A DNA stretch of 64,000 bases from Krasilnikoviella flava. GTDB lineage: Bacteria > Actinomycetota > Actinomycetes > Actinomycetales > Cellulomonadaceae. Shown here one piece after another: positions 16,570 through 25,261 of the stretch; positions within the stretch are counted from its first letter, which is position 1, and each line of letters begins with the position of its first letter. The notes beneath the pieces are model-generated. The model was given only the letters and a program-made list of their open reading frames with translations. It had not been told where the DNA came from and did no database searches. A program made the translations under genes and the position numbers. Location of the stretch: positions 248,001 through 312,000 of the forward strand of contig NZ_FUZQ01000002.1 in NCBI RefSeq assembly GCF_900167525.1. Reading direction: 5' to 3'.

Positions 16570-17843
16570 GACGGCCCCCCGGCCGGCACGTGCACCTCGA
16601 CGCGGGTCCCGCCCTGCTCGCCCGGCCCGACGGCGAGCGTGCCGCCCACGGTCGACACGCGCTCGCGCATCCCCGCCAGCCCGAGGCCGTCGGTGTGCCC
16701 GGGCGGCAGGCCGCGGCCGTCGTCGATCACCTCGAGCCGGACGTCCGCGGTCGGGCCGTCACCGGGCTCGCGCCGCGTCAGCCGGATCGTCACGACGCTG
16801 GCGCCGGCGTGCCTGCGCACGTTGGCCAGGGCCTCCTGCGCCGCGCGCAGCAGCACGACGTCGGCGGCCGCGTGCCCCGTCGTCCCGGGACCCTCGGCGT
16901 CGGCCTCCCGCCCGCCGACGTGGAGCTGCACCCGCGTGCCGGTCTCGGCCGTGAACCGCTCGGCGAGCCGCTGCAGCGCCTCGCCGAGCGTCGAGCCCTG
17001 CAGGGGCACGGGGGAGAACGCGGCCACGAGGGCACGCGCCTCCGCGAGGTTGTCCCGCGCCGTCTGCTCCACCAGCAGCAACCGCTCGCGGGCGCGGTCC
17101 TGCTCGCCCCGGTCGAGCGCGGCGGTCGCGGCCTGCGCCTGCGTCACGACGCTCGTGAACCCCTGCGCCAGGGTGTCGTGGATCTCCCGGGCGATGCGCT
17201 CGCGCTCGGCCGTGACGCCCGCGGCGTGGTGCGACTCGGCGAGCTCCGCCTGCGTCGCCCGCAGCTCGTGCAGCAGCCGCGCCCGCTCGTCCGAGCGGCG
17301 CATCGTGGAGGCGAACCACAGCCCCAGCAGCACCGAGAACGCGATGGCGATGGCCATCTGCGGCGCCGCCTCGACCAGCGTGGGGACGTCGAACCCCTGC
17401 TGGGCCGCGATCCCGAACGTGGTCGCGACGCCGAGGGCGACGCTCGCCACCACGGCGCGCCGCGGCGGCTCCAGGAGCATCCACAGCTGCGTGAACGAGG
17501 CGAACAGCAGGAACGTCGCCAGCCCGCCCTGGGCGACGGCGACCGCGGTCCCGGCGATCAGGACGACGACGTACGCGAGCGCCTGCCGTGGGTCGCGGGT
17601 GCGTGCGGCCCGCGCGCCCCATGCGGCGTACGCGAGGAGCATGGTGGCCATGGCGGCGTACGCCGTCCACAGCTCGCGGGCCCCGGCGTCCCCGCCGAGC
17701 GCCATGGCCGCCGCGGTCAGCAGCACGATGAGCACGAAACCCACGTCCCACCAGACGACCTGCCGGTCCCACGGGTCGGCGGTCACGCGGGCGACCTCGT
17801 CGTCGCCGGTGCCCGCGCGGGCGGCGTCGTCAGCCGTCGTCAC
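16566..17843 (-). CDS. Sensor histidine kinase, DesK/NarX-like
   Basis: The 425-residue kinase has five or six hydrophobic N-terminal segments with little extracellular sequence. The HisKA_3 motif is RIAREIHDTLAQGFTSVVTQ and the HATPase C-terminus ends in GLAGMRERVSTVGGTLAVG. Compact membrane sensors of this type often detect membrane perturbation or work with a transporter. The GTG start lies 14 bp inside the end of the ABC permease gene, which supports joint expression and a functional link to the exporter. Confidence 0.93.
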   Translation of the reverse strand: MTTADDAARAGTGDDEVARVTADPWDRQVVWWDVGFVLIVLLTAAAMALGGDAGARELWTAYAAMATMLLAYAAWGARAARTRDPRQALAYVVVLIAGTAVAVAQGGLATFLLFASFTQLWMLLEPPRRAVVASVALGVATTFGIAAQQGFDVPTLVEAAPQMAIAIAFSVLLGLWFASTMRRSDERARLLHELRATQAELAESHHAAGVTAERERIAREIHDTLAQGFTSVVTQAQAATAALDRGEQDRARERLLLVEQTARDNLAEARALVAAFSPVPLQGSTLGEALQRLAERFTAETGTRVQLHVGGREADAEGPGTTGHAAADVVLLRAAQEALANVRRHAGASVVTIRLTRREPGDGPTADVRLEVIDDGRGLPPGHTDGLGLAGMRERVSTVGGTLAVGPGEQGGTRVEVHVPAGGPS

Positions 17844-18696
17844 GGCGCCGCCACCGGAAGGTGCGCACCGCGACGACCAGCCCCACGATCAGCCATGCGA
17901 CCAGTACACCAGCGGTGGCCGCGAGCTGCCACGACCCGCTCGTCTCGAGCGCGGCCATCTCGTCCGGCAGGAACACCGACCGCATGCCCTGCGCGATCCA
18001 CTTCAGCGGGAACACGGACGCCACGGTCTGCATCCACGACGGCAGGGCGAAGAACGCGAAGAACACGCCGGAGATGAACTGCAGCACCAGCACGACAGGG
18101 GTCACGACGGCGCTCGCGGACCGGCCGGAGCGCGGGAGCGACGAGAACCCGACGCCGCAGATGGTGCCGGTGGCCGTGCCGAGCACGAAGACCCAGGCGA
18201 ACGTGACCCAGTCGGCGGGGTCGGTGGGCATCGGCACGTCGAAGGCCAGCGCGGCGACGGCCAGCAGCGCGGCCGTCTGCACCAGCGACGTCGCGAGCGT
18301 CAGGAGCACCTTGCCGCCGAAGTACGCGGTCGACGGGAGGGGCGTGGCGCGCAGGCGGCGCAGCGTGCCGTCGTCCCGCTCGACGGCGATCGAGATCACC
18401 AGCGACTGGAAGCTGGTGAGCATGATCCCGGTGGCCACCATGCCGGGCAGGAAGTACTGGGCGTAGCCGACCTCGGTGACGCCCGTGCCCTGGTCCTCGT
18501 TGCCGAACACGGTGGAGAAGATCGCGAGCATGAGGATCGGGTAGGCGAAGACGAAGACGACGGCGTCGCGCTCCCGCCAGAACTGGCGCACCTCGACGCC
18601 GGCGCGGACCAGCGAGAGCCGGACGGCGCCGGGGAGCCGTCCGCTCGTCGAGCCCGCGCGGGCCCCTGCGGCCGGGTGGGTGGTCGCGGCGCTCAT
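17830..18696 (-). CDS. ABC-2 type exporter permease
   Basis: The 288-residue membrane protein has about six helices in the ABC-2 arrangement: an N-terminal helix around DAVVFVFAYPILMLAIF, an extracellular loop (FGNEDQGTGVTEVGYAQYFLPG), the coupling segment AVERDDGTLRRLRATPLP, and a C-terminal bundle (ISGVFFAFFALPSWM). It forms the export channel with the ATPase encoded just upstream, whose stop overlaps its ATG by 4 bp. The substrate is unknown; homologues with adjacent two-component systems often export antibiotics or lipids. Confidence 0.92.
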   Translation of the reverse strand: MSAATTHPAAGARAGSTSGRLPGAVRLSLVRAGVEVRQFWRERDAVVFVFAYPILMLAIFSTVFGNEDQGTGVTEVGYAQYFLPGMVATGIMLTSFQSLVISIAVERDDGTLRRLRATPLPSTAYFGGKVLLTLATSLVQTAALLAVAALAFDVPMPTDPADWVTFAWVFVLGTATGTICGVGFSSLPRSGRSASAVVTPVVLVLQFISGVFFAFFALPSWMQTVASVFPLKWIAQGMRSVFLPDEMAALETSGSWQLAATAGVLVAWLIVGLVVAVRTFRWRRRDDG

Positions 18697-19667
18697 GCGT
18701 CGGCTCCGTCCGTGACGAGCCCGAGGTAGACGTCCTCGAGGCTGGGGCGGGCGATGCACAGGTCGACGACCTCGCCGTCGGGTCCCGCGGCGGTCGCCAT
18801 GAGGTGGGCGGCGAGCGCGGTGGGTGCGTCGGTGCGCTCCGTGTGGCGGACGCCGTCCGCGGTCCAGGTCACCACGGGAGTGCGTGCCGCGGGGCCGCCG
18901 AGCGTCTCGGGGGTGCCCTCCGCGACCACGCGCCCGTCGCGCACGACGGCGACGCGGTCGGCCAGGTGCGCGGCCTCGGCGAGGTCGTGCGTGGTGAGCA
19001 GGATGGTGGTGCCCGCGTCCCGCAGCCGCAGCACGAGGTCCCAGAACGTGCGCCTGGCCTGCGGGTCGAAGCCCGTCGTCGGTTCGTCGAGGAAGAGCAG
19101 CTCGGGGCCGCCGACGACGCCGAGCGCGACGTCGAGGCGGCGGCGCTGCCCGCCCGACAGGGAGCGCACCCGCGCTCCCGCCTTGGCGGTGAGGCCCACG
19201 GCGGCGACGACCTCGTCCGGGTCGCGGGGCGCCGGGTAGTAGCGGGCGGTCGCCCGGACCGACTCGGCGACCGAGAGCTCGGCCTGGTCGCGGGAGTCCT
19301 GCGCGACGACGCCGATGCGGGCCCGCCACGCGCGGCCGGCCCGTGCGGGGTCCTCGCCGAGCACGCGCACCTCGCCGCCGTCGCGGGCCCGGAACCCCTC
19401 GAGGATCTCGACAGTCGTCGTCTTGCCGGCGCCGTTCGGGCCGAGGACGGCGACGATCTCGCCGGTGGCGAGGTCGATGTCGAGCCCGTCGACGGCCTGC
19501 TTGGGGCCGTACCGCTTGGCCAGTCCGCGCACGCGGACAGCGGCGCGCTCGGCGGGGTGCTCGCGGACCTCGCGGCCATGGTCGACGCCGTGATCGGCAC
19601 CGCGGTCGGCGGGGCGGCCCGGGGCGCCTGCCGGTGGAGCCGGGGAGGGTCTCGTCGTGGAGGTCAT
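18693..19667 (-). CDS. ABC transporter ATP-binding protein
   Basis: The 324-residue ATPase has Walker A (GPNGAGKTT), Q-loop (VVAQDS), signature (LSGGQRRRLD), Walker B (LLFLDEPTTG) and the switch His (LLTTHDLAEA). The first 45 residues form a Pro/Gly/His-rich leader (ADRGADHGVDHGREVREH) not seen in the family. It might be skipped by a later start, but no good ribosome site supports one. The C-terminal domain after residue 255 is of the DrrA type. It is the first gene of the ATPase-permease-kinase-regulator operon. Confidence 0.93.
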   Translation of the reverse strand: MTSTTRPSPAPPAGAPGRPADRGADHGVDHGREVREHPAERAAVRVRGLAKRYGPKQAVDGLDIDLATGEIVAVLGPNGAGKTTTVEILEGFRARDGGEVRVLGEDPARAGRAWRARIGVVAQDSRDQAELSVAESVRATARYYPAPRDPDEVVAAVGLTAKAGARVRSLSGGQRRRLDVALGVVGGPELLFLDEPTTGFDPQARRTFWDLVLRLRDAGTTILLTTHDLAEAAHLADRVAVVRDGRVVAEGTPETLGGPAARTPVVTWTADGVRHTERTDAPTALAAHLMATAAGPDGEVVDLCIARPSLEDVYLGLVTDGADA

Positions 19668-19775
19668 GCCTCGAGCCTCGCGGGGCCGGCGTGGCCTCCG
19701 GGAGCCTCGGACGGGGGGACCCGAGGTCCACCGATCGGTGGACGCCGGGCGTGGTGGCGACGGCGCGACCGGTGG

Positions 19776-19805
19776 TTCGACCCACGCCCCCGCGTCGCGT
19801 ACAGT
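19776..19805 (+). promoter_or_regulatory. Candidate promoter for tRNA-Trp-secE-nusG
   Basis: TTCGAC and TACAGT hexamers are separated by 18 bp about 85 bp before the tRNA. It is the best sigma-A-like match in the 222-bp gap between the divergent ABC operon and the tRNA. Transcription would run through tRNA-Trp into secE and nusG. The match is imperfect, so this is tentative. Confidence 0.4.
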
Positions 19806-19889
19806 TGTCCCTCGGTGGTTGATGCCCGCCATGATCGAGCGCGCCCTTCCGGGGTGGTTCGAGCGTGGTGCGACGGGCGTCGGGCACGA

Positions 19890-19965
19890 AGGGTAGTGGC
19901 GCAATTGGTAGCGCAGCGGTCTCCAAAACCGCAGGTTGCAGGTTCGAGTCCTGTCTACCCTGCCA
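19890..19965 (+). tRNA. trpT: tRNA-Trp (anticodon CCA)
   Basis: A complete 76-nt cloverleaf can be drawn. The acceptor stem AGGGTAG pairs with CTACCCT, the D-loop contains AATTGGTA, the anticodon stem GCGGT/ACCGC encloses CTCCAAA with anticodon CCA at 19923-19925, and the T-loop is GGTTCGAGTCC. The terminal CCA is encoded. Its position directly before secE is the common actinobacterial arrangement. Confidence 0.97.
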
Positions 19966-20094
19966 GCGTGTTCCCCCGCGGGGCCGCGCGCAGCGGGGCC
20001 ATCGCATGACCCCGGAACGCCAGGAGTCAGTGCCGTGGGCGCGTCGCCGGCAGGTGGCGCGGCCGCAGCGGGAACGCGAAACGGGGTAGAGCGA

Positions 20095-20355
20095 GTGAGC
20101 GAGTCACCGGCTGAGGCCGTGGGGACGCCCGGCGGTGGCACGTCGGCCGCAGGCAAGCGCCCGAACCTGTTCGCGCGCATCGTGCTCTTCGTGCGCCAGG
20201 TCGTGGCGGAGCTCCGCAAGGTCGTGACCCCGACCCGCTCGGAGCTGGTCAACTACACGATCGTCGTCCTGGTGTTCGTCACCGTGGTCATGCTGTTCGT
20301 GACGGCGCTCGACTACGTCATCGGACTGGGCGTCCTCGCCCTCTTCGGCGACTGA
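20095..20355 (+). CDS. secE: Preprotein translocase subunit SecE
   Basis: This 86-residue protein has a hydrophilic Gly/Ala-rich N-terminus, the conserved amphipathic stretch [20 protein letters not shown] and one transmembrane helix ([20 protein letters not shown]), the single-helix form found in Gram-positive bacteria. It clamps SecY in the SecYEG channel. The GTG at 20095 is used because upstream in-frame codons run into the tRNA. It is followed 62 bp later by nusG. Confidence 0.95.
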   Translation: MSESPAEAVGTPGGGTSAAGKRPNLFARIVLFVRQVVAELRKVVTPTRSELVNYTIVVLVFVTVVMLFVTALDYVIGLGVLALFGD

Positions 20356-20417
20356 CCTCGGCAGACCGCCGGACGCCCGCCCCCGAAGCAAGCAGATTCC
20401 AGAAAGCAGGTTCGTTC

Positions 20418-21320
20418 GTGTCCCAGGATCCGCTGGACCAGACGGAGAACGTCGACCCCACCCAGCCCGACGCCGAGGGCGTCGAGGCGGACCTCGACGT
20501 GCCCGCGGACCCCGCCACGGACGCGGAGCCCGAGGCCGGCGTCGAGGACGCTGCCGCTGAGGCCGACGACGAGGCCGCTGAGGACGAGGCCGCGACCGAC
20601 GAGGCTGCTGAGGACGAGGCCGCGACCGACGAGGCTGCTGAGGACGAGGCCGGAGACGACGAGGCCTCGGACGAGCGCCCGTCGGACGCCGACGGCGACG
20701 TCGTCGAGGACCCGGCCGAGGAGTTCCGCCGCACCCTGCGCTCGCAGCTCGGCGACTGGTACGTCATCCACTCCTACGCCGGGTACGAGAACCGTGTGAA
20801 GGCCAACCTGGAGAACCGCATCCAGAGCCTGAACATGGAGGACTACATCTTCCAGATCGAGGTCCCGATGGAGGAGGTGACCGAGATCAAGAACGCGCAG
20901 AAGAAGACCGTCCGCCGCGTCCGCATCCCCGGTTACGTCCTCGTCCGCATGGACCTCACCGACGAGTCGTGGGGCGCCGTGCGCCACACGCCGGGCGTCA
21001 CCGGCTTCGTCGGTCACACGCACCAGCCCGTGCCGCTGACGCTCGACGAGGTGTACTCGATGCTGGCGCCGGTGTTCGTCGAGGCCGCCCCCGAGGGTGG
21101 CAAGGCCGCGGCGGCGTCGTCGGGCGCGACGGCGAAGGCCCCGGTCGAGGTCGACTTCGAGGTCGGCGAGTCGGTCACCGTCACCGACGGCCCGTTCGAC
21201 ACGCTGCCCGCCACGATCTCCGAGATCAACGCCGAGGCCCAGAAGCTCCAGGTCCTCGTCTCCATCTTCGGCCGGGAGACCCCGGTCGAGCTGTCGTTCA
21301 ACCAGGTCGCCAAGATCTGA
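20418..21320 (+). CDS. nusG: Transcription termination/antitermination factor NusG
   Basis: NusG binds RNA polymerase and couples it to Rho or the ribosome. The NGN domain ([20 protein letters not shown], then [16 protein letters not shown] and [10 protein letters not shown]) and the C-terminal KOW domain ([19 protein letters not shown]) are clear. At 300 residues it is far longer than the E. coli protein because of about 110 N-terminal residues rich in Asp, Glu and Ala. These include three 10-residue repeats of the type [11 protein letters not shown] second, Ala/Gly-rich insertion separates the two domains. Start is GTG. Confidence 0.96.
   Translation: MSQDPLDQTENVDPTQPDAEGVEADLDVPADPATDAEPEAGVEDAAAEADDEAAEDEAATDEAAEDEAATDEAAEDEAGDDEASDERPSDADGDVVEDPAEEFRRTLRSQLGDWYVIHSYAGYENRVKANLENRIQSLNMEDYIFQIEVPMEEVTEIKNAQKKTVRRVRIPGYVLVRMDLTDESWGAVRHTPGVTGFVGHTHQPVPLTLDEVYSMLAPVFVEAAPEGGKAAAASSGATAKAPVEVDFEVGESVTVTDGPFDTLPATISEINAEAQKLQVLVSIFGRETPVELSFNQVAKI
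20571..20660 (+). repeat. Three tandem 30-bp repeats inside nusG
   Basis: Three nearly identical 30-bp units begin at 20571, 20601 and 20631. Each encodes [10 protein letters not shown] or a close variant in the acidic N-terminal extension of NusG. Units one and two differ by a single base and the third diverges at its 3' end. The in-frame period suggests expansion by slippage or unequal crossing-over. Confidence 0.9.
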
Positions 21321-21391
21321 CGGACGCAGTACTGCAACCGGGTCATCGCCCAAGGCGTCGGTCCACGAACTGAGAAAGACAGGGAAGAGTC

Positions 21392-21823
21392 ATGCCTCCC
21401 AAGAAGAAGGTCTCCGGCCTCATCAAGCTCCAGATCAAGGCCGGTGCGGCCACGCCCGCCCCGCCGATCGGCCCCGCGCTCGGTCAGCACGGCGTGAACA
21501 TCATGGAGTTCTGCAAGGCGTACAACGCGGCCACGGAGTCGCAGCGCGGCAACGTCGTCCCCGTCGAGATCACCGTGTACGAGGACCGCTCGTTCACGTT
21601 CATCACGAAGACGCCGCCGGCCGCCGAGCTGATCAAGAAGGCCGCCGGTGTGGCCAAGGGGTCCCCGACCCCGCACACCGTCAAGGTCGCGCAGCTCTCC
21701 CAGGACCAGGTCCGTGAGATCGCCCAGACGAAGCTCACCGACCTCAACGCGAACGACATCGACGCCGCGATGAAGATCGTCGCCGGCACCGCTCGTTCGA
21801 TGGGCATCACCGTCGCGGAGTGA
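21392..21823 (+). CDS. rplK: 50S ribosomal protein L11
   Basis: The 143-residue protein has the L11 N-terminal domain ([20 protein letters not shown], with the Pro-rich helix that meets thiostrepton) and the rRNA-binding C-terminal domain ([20 protein letters not shown]). It forms the GTPase-associated centre on 23S rRNA with L10 and L7/L12. It lies 71 bp after nusG and 134 bp before rplA. Confidence 0.98.
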   Translation: MPPKKKVSGLIKLQIKAGAATPAPPIGPALGQHGVNIMEFCKAYNAATESQRGNVVPVEITVYEDRSFTFITKTPPAAELIKKAAGVAKGSPTPHTVKVAQLSQDQVREIAQTKLTDLNANDIDAAMKIVAGTARSMGITVAE

Positions 21824-21957
21824 TCCGCGGGCGAGCCGCCCGACCGTGACCGGACCCGTCCGGTCCGGGCGGCCCGCACCAAGTCCCGGCGAACGACGCC
21901 GGGCACGTGGCAGGGTCCGCGCGGACCCGCTCACCACGACTGCAGAAGGAGAAGCAG

Positions 21958-22668
21958 ATGGCAACGCGCAGCAAGGCATACCGCGCCGCGGCGGAGAAGA
22001 TCGACCGCGACGCCCTGTACGCCCCCCTCGAGGCGGTCCGCCTCGCCAAGGAGACCGCGACGGTCAAGTACGACGCGACCGTCGAGGTCGTGTTCCGCCT
22101 GGGCGTCGACCCCCGCAAGGCCGACCAGATGGTCCGCGGCACGGTCAACCTGCCTCACGGCACCGGCAAGACGGCCCGCGTGATCGTCTTCGCGAACGCC
22201 GCCAAGGCCGAGGAGGCCGTGGCCGCCGGCGCCGACGAGGTCGGTGGCGACGAGCTCATCGCCAAGGTGGCCGCCGGTTACACCGACTTCGACGCCGCCG
22301 TGGCGACGCCGGACCTCATGGGCAAGGTCGGTCGTCTGGGCAAGGTGCTGGGCCCCCGTGGTCTCATGCCGAACCCGAAGACCGGCACCGTGACGATGGA
22401 CGTGACCAAGGCCGTGTCCGACATCAAGGGCGGCAAGATCGAGTTCCGCGTGGACAAGCACTCGAACCTGCACTTCATCATCGGCAAGGCGTCCTTCGAC
22501 GAGACCGCGCTGGTGGAGAACTACGCCGTCGCGCTCGAGGAGGTCCTGCGCCTCAAGCCGACGTCGTCCAAGGGCCGGTACATCACCAAGGCCACGATGG
22601 CGACGACGATGGGCCCGGGCATCCCGCTCGACCAGTCGCGCACCACGAAGCTGCTCGACGAGGCGTGA
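21958..22668 (+). CDS. rplA: 50S ribosomal protein L1
   Basis: The 236-residue L1 forms the mobile stalk at the E site and in many bacteria represses its own mRNA. Conserved segments are [33 protein letters not shown] and [20 protein letters not shown]. The ATG at 21958 follows GAAGGAGAAG; an in-frame ATG 51 bases earlier is less likely. A strong hairpin follows, so the rplKA transcript ends here rather than running into rplJL. Confidence 0.98.
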   Translation: MATRSKAYRAAAEKIDRDALYAPLEAVRLAKETATVKYDATVEVVFRLGVDPRKADQMVRGTVNLPHGTGKTARVIVFANAAKAEEAVAAGADEVGGDELIAKVAAGYTDFDAAVATPDLMGKVGRLGKVLGPRGLMPNPKTGTVTMDVTKAVSDIKGGKIEFRVDKHSNLHFIIGKASFDETALVENYAVALEEVLRLKPTSSKGRYITKATMATTMGPGIPLDQSRTTKLLDEA

Positions 22669-22696
22669 TCCCGGAAGGGACCCGCTGAACCATCGC

Positions 22697-22734
22697 ACGA
22701 CGGCCCGGCACCCGCGAGGGTGCCGGGCCGTCGT
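22697..22734 (+). terminator. Intrinsic terminator after rplA
   Basis: A 17-bp perfect stem (ACGACGGCCCGGCACCC and its complement) closes a GCGA tetraloop and is followed by CGTTCT. It sits between the convergent rplA and the membrane-protein gene that ends at 22772, so it may serve both strands. Confidence 0.88.
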
Positions 22735-22771
22735 CGTTCTCTCCGCAGGCACCGGTCGACCGCGGTGGCGG

Positions 22772-23359
22772 TCATGGGTGACGGTGCCCCTCGAGGCCGG
22801 GCAGGTCGGGGAGGCGGTGCTCGCCGTGCGGCACCGCCCGTGCGCCCGCCTCCGTGTCGGCAAGGCCCGCGGTCGCGACGGCGGAGACGGCGACCGCGCC
22901 CACGAACAGGAGCGCCAGCGACACCGCAGGACGCCCTCTCCGTCCGACGCCCGTGGCTCCCGACGCTTCCCGCGACCCGTCGGCTCCGTCCGTGGCCGGT
23001 CGGACGGGGCCCGGCTGCGTGGTCGCGCCGACCACGGCGGCGGCGGTGAGCTGGAGCGCGGCGGCCGCGATCGCCGCGACCACGTGGCTCCCTTGCGCGA
23101 CGCCCAGCGCGATCCCGAGCACGCTCGCCACCGCGAGCGCTCCCAGGCCGATCCGCCCGAGGACGGCGGGATCCGCGCCGCGCACCGTCGCCCCGCGCAG
23201 GACGAGCACCGCCACGACGAGCTCGGCCGTGCCGACGACCAGCGCGAGCAGTCCCTGCGGGCGGGGGAACGCGCCCCGTACCAGGCCCAGCTGGACGAGG
23301 CCGGCGCCGACCAGGGCGAAGGCGACGAGGGTGCGCGACACGGGCGCGGTCGGGCTCAT
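22772..23359 (-). CDS. Hypothetical membrane protein
   Basis: The 195-residue protein has four or five hydrophobic segments and a Gly/Arg/Thr-rich cytoplasmic loop around residues 115-140. The C-terminal tail is His-rich (HGEHRLPDLPGLEGHRHP). No family was recognised. Its ATG overlaps the TGA of the DUF4383-type gene upstream, so the two are co-translated and probably act in the membrane together. Confidence 0.65.
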   Translation of the reverse strand: MSPTAPVSRTLVAFALVGAGLVQLGLVRGAFPRPQGLLALVVGTAELVVAVLVLRGATVRGADPAVLGRIGLGALAVASVLGIALGVAQGSHVVAAIAAAALQLTAAAVVGATTQPGPVRPATDGADGSREASGATGVGRRGRPAVSLALLFVGAVAVSAVATAGLADTEAGARAVPHGEHRLPDLPGLEGHRHP

Positions 23360-23763
23360 GCCGTCGCGGCCTCCGCCTCGCGACGGCGGTCCGCACCGAG
23401 CCCGACGCCGAGCAGCAGGATCGCGCTCGCCAGGTGGAGCACGTTGTCGGCACCGTTGAGCGCGATGATGTTGGCCCCCGTGCCGATGAGGAACAGTCCG
23501 AGGACGCCCACGAGGAGGTAGACGGCGCCGATCGTCACGTTGACGCCCCGGGCCGCCGTCACCGTCCGCGACGCGAGGAGCAGGGCGGCGCCGACGCCGA
23601 GGTGGACGATGTTGTGCAGCGGGTTCACCTCGAACAGCAAGAGGGTGTTCCCCTCGGTCGCGGCGAAGCCGACGCCCGCCGTGACGACGAAGCCGGCGAG
23701 GCCCACCAGCAGGTACACGGTGCCGAAGACTGCCGCGAGGAGGCGGTTCGCAGACGAGGCCAT
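23356..23763 (-). CDS. DUF4383-type four-helix membrane protein
   Basis: The 135-residue protein has four transmembrane helices. The motifs LLLFEVNPLHNIVHLGVGAA and GADNVLHLASAILLLGVG are characteristic of DUF4383 proteins, which are widespread in actinobacteria and of unknown function. The ATG at 23763 follows GAGAAGAGGGAG, an excellent ribosome site. The gene is divergent from the sigma-factor cassette and overlaps the following membrane-protein gene by 4 bp. Confidence 0.82.
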   Translation of the reverse strand: MASSANRLLAAVFGTVYLLVGLAGFVVTAGVGFAATEGNTLLLFEVNPLHNIVHLGVGAALLLASRTVTAARGVNVTIGAVYLLVGVLGLFLIGTGANIIALNGADNVLHLASAILLLGVGLGADRRREAEAATA

Positions 23764-23949
23764 GATGGCAACTCCCTCTTCTCTCGGGCGCGAGGTGGTC
23801 CCGCGCTCACCGGGAGTTCGGAGCAGACGCCGACGTGGATGGGTGTGTATCAGGGCCACGGCGACGTCCTCCCTCCCCGTGACGACGAGAGCGCCGTCCG
23901 GTGCGGCCCGCGGGGCGAAGGGAGGCATGCGCGTGATGCAACCTCATCC

Positions 23950-23978
23950 TTCATCCGTTCTGACGAGCGCCGTAGGCT
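23950..23978 (+). promoter_or_regulatory. Candidate promoter for the sigma/protease cassette
   Basis: TTCATC and TAGGCT are separated by 17 bp, 63 bp upstream of the sigma-factor ATG, in the 277-bp divergent gap. TAGGCT also appears as a -10-like hexamer before other genes in this window. The assignment is tentative; an autoregulated promoter read by the sigma factor itself cannot be excluded. Confidence 0.35.
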
Positions 23979-24040
23979 CGGAGGTTCCGGGGCGCGGCCG
24001 TCCCGGCTTCTCGACGAGCCCCCACGAGGTGCGAACAGTC

Positions 24041-24676
24041 ATGACACGAGCCACGGAGGAGCCTCCCGGTGGGACGCCGGACGCCGACGAGAGCCTGGGC
24101 GACCGGGCGGCGCGGGCGGTCCTGGAGTTCCGCGAGGGACGCACGGACGCCCTGACCGACCTGGTCCGCGAGGCGACGCCGCTGCTGTGGCACACGGTGC
24201 GCGCCCAGGGCGTGGACCGCGACGTGGCCGACGACGTGGTGCAGTCCACGTGGGCGGCGCTGGTCCGGCACGCGGAGACGATCGCCGAGCCGAAGGCCGT
24301 GCTGAAGTGGCTCCTGGTGACCGCTCGTCGGGCCGCGTGGGAGACGGTGCGCAAGGGCAGGGCCGACCTGCGGCGCCGCACCGAGCTCCCCGACGACGTG
24401 ACGGAGGGCTCCGCCGCTCTGCCCGACGCGGGACCGGGCCCGGAGGCCGAGGTCCTGAACGACGAGCGCGACCGGATCCTCTGGTCGTCGCTCCGGCGGC
24501 TCCCGGAGCGGTGCCAGGAGCTGTTGCGACTCGTCTCGCTCGCCGACCGCCCGGACTACAAGGCGATCTCGGCGTCGATCGGCATGCCGGTGGGAAGCAT
24601 CGGCGCGACACGGGGACGGTGCCTGGCGAAGCTGCGCGCCGTCCTCACCGAGCAAGGGGAGGCCTCGTGGACATGA
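24041..24676 (+). CDS. Sigma-70 family (ECF-like) RNA polymerase sigma factor
   Basis: The 211-residue protein has sigma region 2 (VREATPLLWHTVRAQGVDRD, ADDVVQSTWAALVRHAE, WLLVTARRAAWETVRK) and region 4 (LRRLPERCQELLRLVSLADR, then ISASIGMPVGSIGATRGRCL), with no region 1 or 3, as in ECF factors. It lies at the head of a collinear cassette with a 173-residue partner, a subtilase and a TPR-CHAT protease. I recall this arrangement in other actinobacteria. No membrane anti-sigma factor is encoded; control may come from the overlapping downstream gene. Confidence 0.9.
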   Translation: MTRATEEPPGGTPDADESLGDRAARAVLEFREGRTDALTDLVREATPLLWHTVRAQGVDRDVADDVVQSTWAALVRHAETIAEPKAVLKWLLVTARRAAWETVRKGRADLRRRTELPDDVTEGSAALPDAGPGPEAEVLNDERDRILWSSLRRLPERCQELLRLVSLADRPDYKAISASIGMPVGSIGATRGRCLAKLRAVLTEQGEASWT

Positions 24677-25194
24677 GCCGGAAGCACGAGAACGCGTGGG
24701 GTGCGCCCGTGCCCGGAGAGGACGAGCCCCTGGACGAGCGCGACCTCGCCGTCCTGGACCGGCTCGGCCGCGCCGTGCAGGTGGTGGACCCCGTGCCCGA
24801 GAGCCTGGTGGAGCGGTCGCTCTTCGCGATGACGCTCGCGCGCCTCGAGGCCGAGATCATGGAGCTGCAGCAGATCGAGGCCCCCGCCGGGTCCGTGCGC
24901 GGTGACGCCCCGCCGCTCGAGGCCCGCACCATCACCTTCACCCACGAGCGGCTCACCGTGATGATCGCGCTGTCCGCGGACGACGACGGCGCCCACGTGC
25001 GTCTCGACGGCTGGGTCGCGCCCGCCGCCACCCTCGTCGTCGAGCTGCGCCAGCCCGGCGGCGAGCGCACCACGACCGCCGACGACGACGGCCGCTTCGC
25101 CTTCACCGCCGTCGACCGCGGCCCCACCAGCCTGCTCGTGCGCCTGCCCGACGGCGGCGACGTCACCGTCGCCACGCCGGTCATCGAGCTCTGA
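24673..25194 (+). CDS. Partner protein of the sigma/protease cassette, beta-sandwich C-terminus
   Basis: The 173-residue soluble protein has an N-terminal helical part (about residues 1-75, ERDLAVLDRLGRAVQVVDPV and a Leu/Glu helix). The C-terminal half, WVAPAATLVVELRQPGGERT then ADDDGRFAFTAV, resembles carboxypeptidase-regulatory/transthyretin-like beta-sandwiches. There is no transmembrane segment or HXXXCXXC zinc motif. The ATG at 24673 overlaps the sigma stop (ATGA); a GTG at 24667 is an alternative. Tight coupling makes an anti-sigma or adaptor role plausible but unproven. Confidence 0.75.
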   Translation: MSRKHENAWGAPVPGEDEPLDERDLAVLDRLGRAVQVVDPVPESLVERSLFAMTLARLEAEIMELQQIEAPAGSVRGDAPPLEARTITFTHERLTVMIALSADDDGAHVRLDGWVAPAATLVVELRQPGGERTTTADDDGRFAFTAVDRGPTSLLVRLPDGGDVTVATPVIEL

Positions 25195-25261
25195 ACCCGG
25201 GCGCGACCTGCGCCCATCCTGATCGTGCGCCGATCCGGCGCGCGCGTGACGAGGAGGACAC

